A stretch of DNA of 5,439 nt from Methanobacteriota archaeon (GTDB lineage Archaea; Thermoplasmatota; Poseidoniia; Poseidoniales; Poseidoniaceae). Positions 5,372 through 5,439 of the stretch are shown piece by piece. The position numbers and the translations under genes are program-made. Location: contig PAWY01000033.1 of the NCBI GenBank assembly GCA_002714305.1, positions 4,771 to 10,209 on the forward strand. The letters are read 5' to 3'. How positions within the stretch are numbered: the stretch's first letter is position 1; each line of letters opens with the position of its first letter. The notes beneath the pieces are model-generated. The model searched no databases. It saw only the letters and a program-made list of their open reading frames with translations, and was not told where the DNA came from.

Positions 5372-5439
5372 ATGGACGAGGACGACCCCGTCATGTGGCC
5401 CACCGACGACGATGAATCCACGGAAGAGAACGAAGCCCC
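5372..5439 (+). CDS. Possible start of an acidic protein (cut by the window edge)
   Basis: From ATG 5372 the frame stays open to the window end for 22 full codons, reading MDEDDPVMWPTDDDESTEEN then Glu-Ala. The extreme excess of Asp and Glu is typical of a disordered acidic N-terminus and is unlikely in random sequence. Its position 46 bp behind dnaG on the same strand suits a second gene of that operon. The ribosome binding site is weak or absent, a later in-frame ATG exists at 5393, and nothing can be said about function. Confidence 0.45.
   Translation, partial: MDEDDPVMWPTDDDESTEENEA

Overview
The window reads as a piece of an archaeal genome, most likely a marine Euryarchaeota of the Marine Group II (Poseidoniia) type. 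The strongest evidence is a complete archaeal-type DnaG (TOPRIM primase/exosome subunit) at 4072-5325. On the same fragment are bacterial-style, folate-dependent purine genes (purH, purN) and a bacterial-type DUF454/YbaN membrane protein. That mixture fits surface-ocean Euryarchaeota, but the lineage is an inference; only the archaeal DnaG is firm.

Layout, left to right. (1) The 3' part of purH, + strand, entering from the left edge and ending at 738. (2) A YbaN-like membrane protein on the - strand (1255-743), whose stop lies 4 bp from the purH stop. (3) An 88 bp divergent promoter region, then purN on the + strand (1344-2024). (4) A tightly packed - strand cluster read from about 3854 down to 1972: a TerB-like acidic helical protein, a 206-aa helical-repeat-like protein, a 79-aa small helical protein and a MobA-like nucleotidyltransferase. 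The first three are joined by GTGA and TTGA stop/start overlaps, and the fourth follows after 10 bp. The last gene overlaps the 3' end of purN by 53 bp on the opposite strand. (5) A divergent intergenic region of about 217 bp holding a perfect 10-bp-arm inverted repeat. (6) dnaG on the + strand with an unusual Asn/Arg/Gly-rich N-terminus. (7) The first codons of a probable acidic protein running off the right edge.

Functionally, purN and purH catalyse the two folate-dependent formyl transfers of de novo IMP synthesis, although here they are separated by an opposite-strand gene. The - strand cluster is the least explained part: three of its four products have no assignable function, and its architecture implies translational coupling. 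It is divergent from dnaG and may share control elements with it. I see no tRNA, rRNA, CRISPR array, insertion sequence or attachment site.
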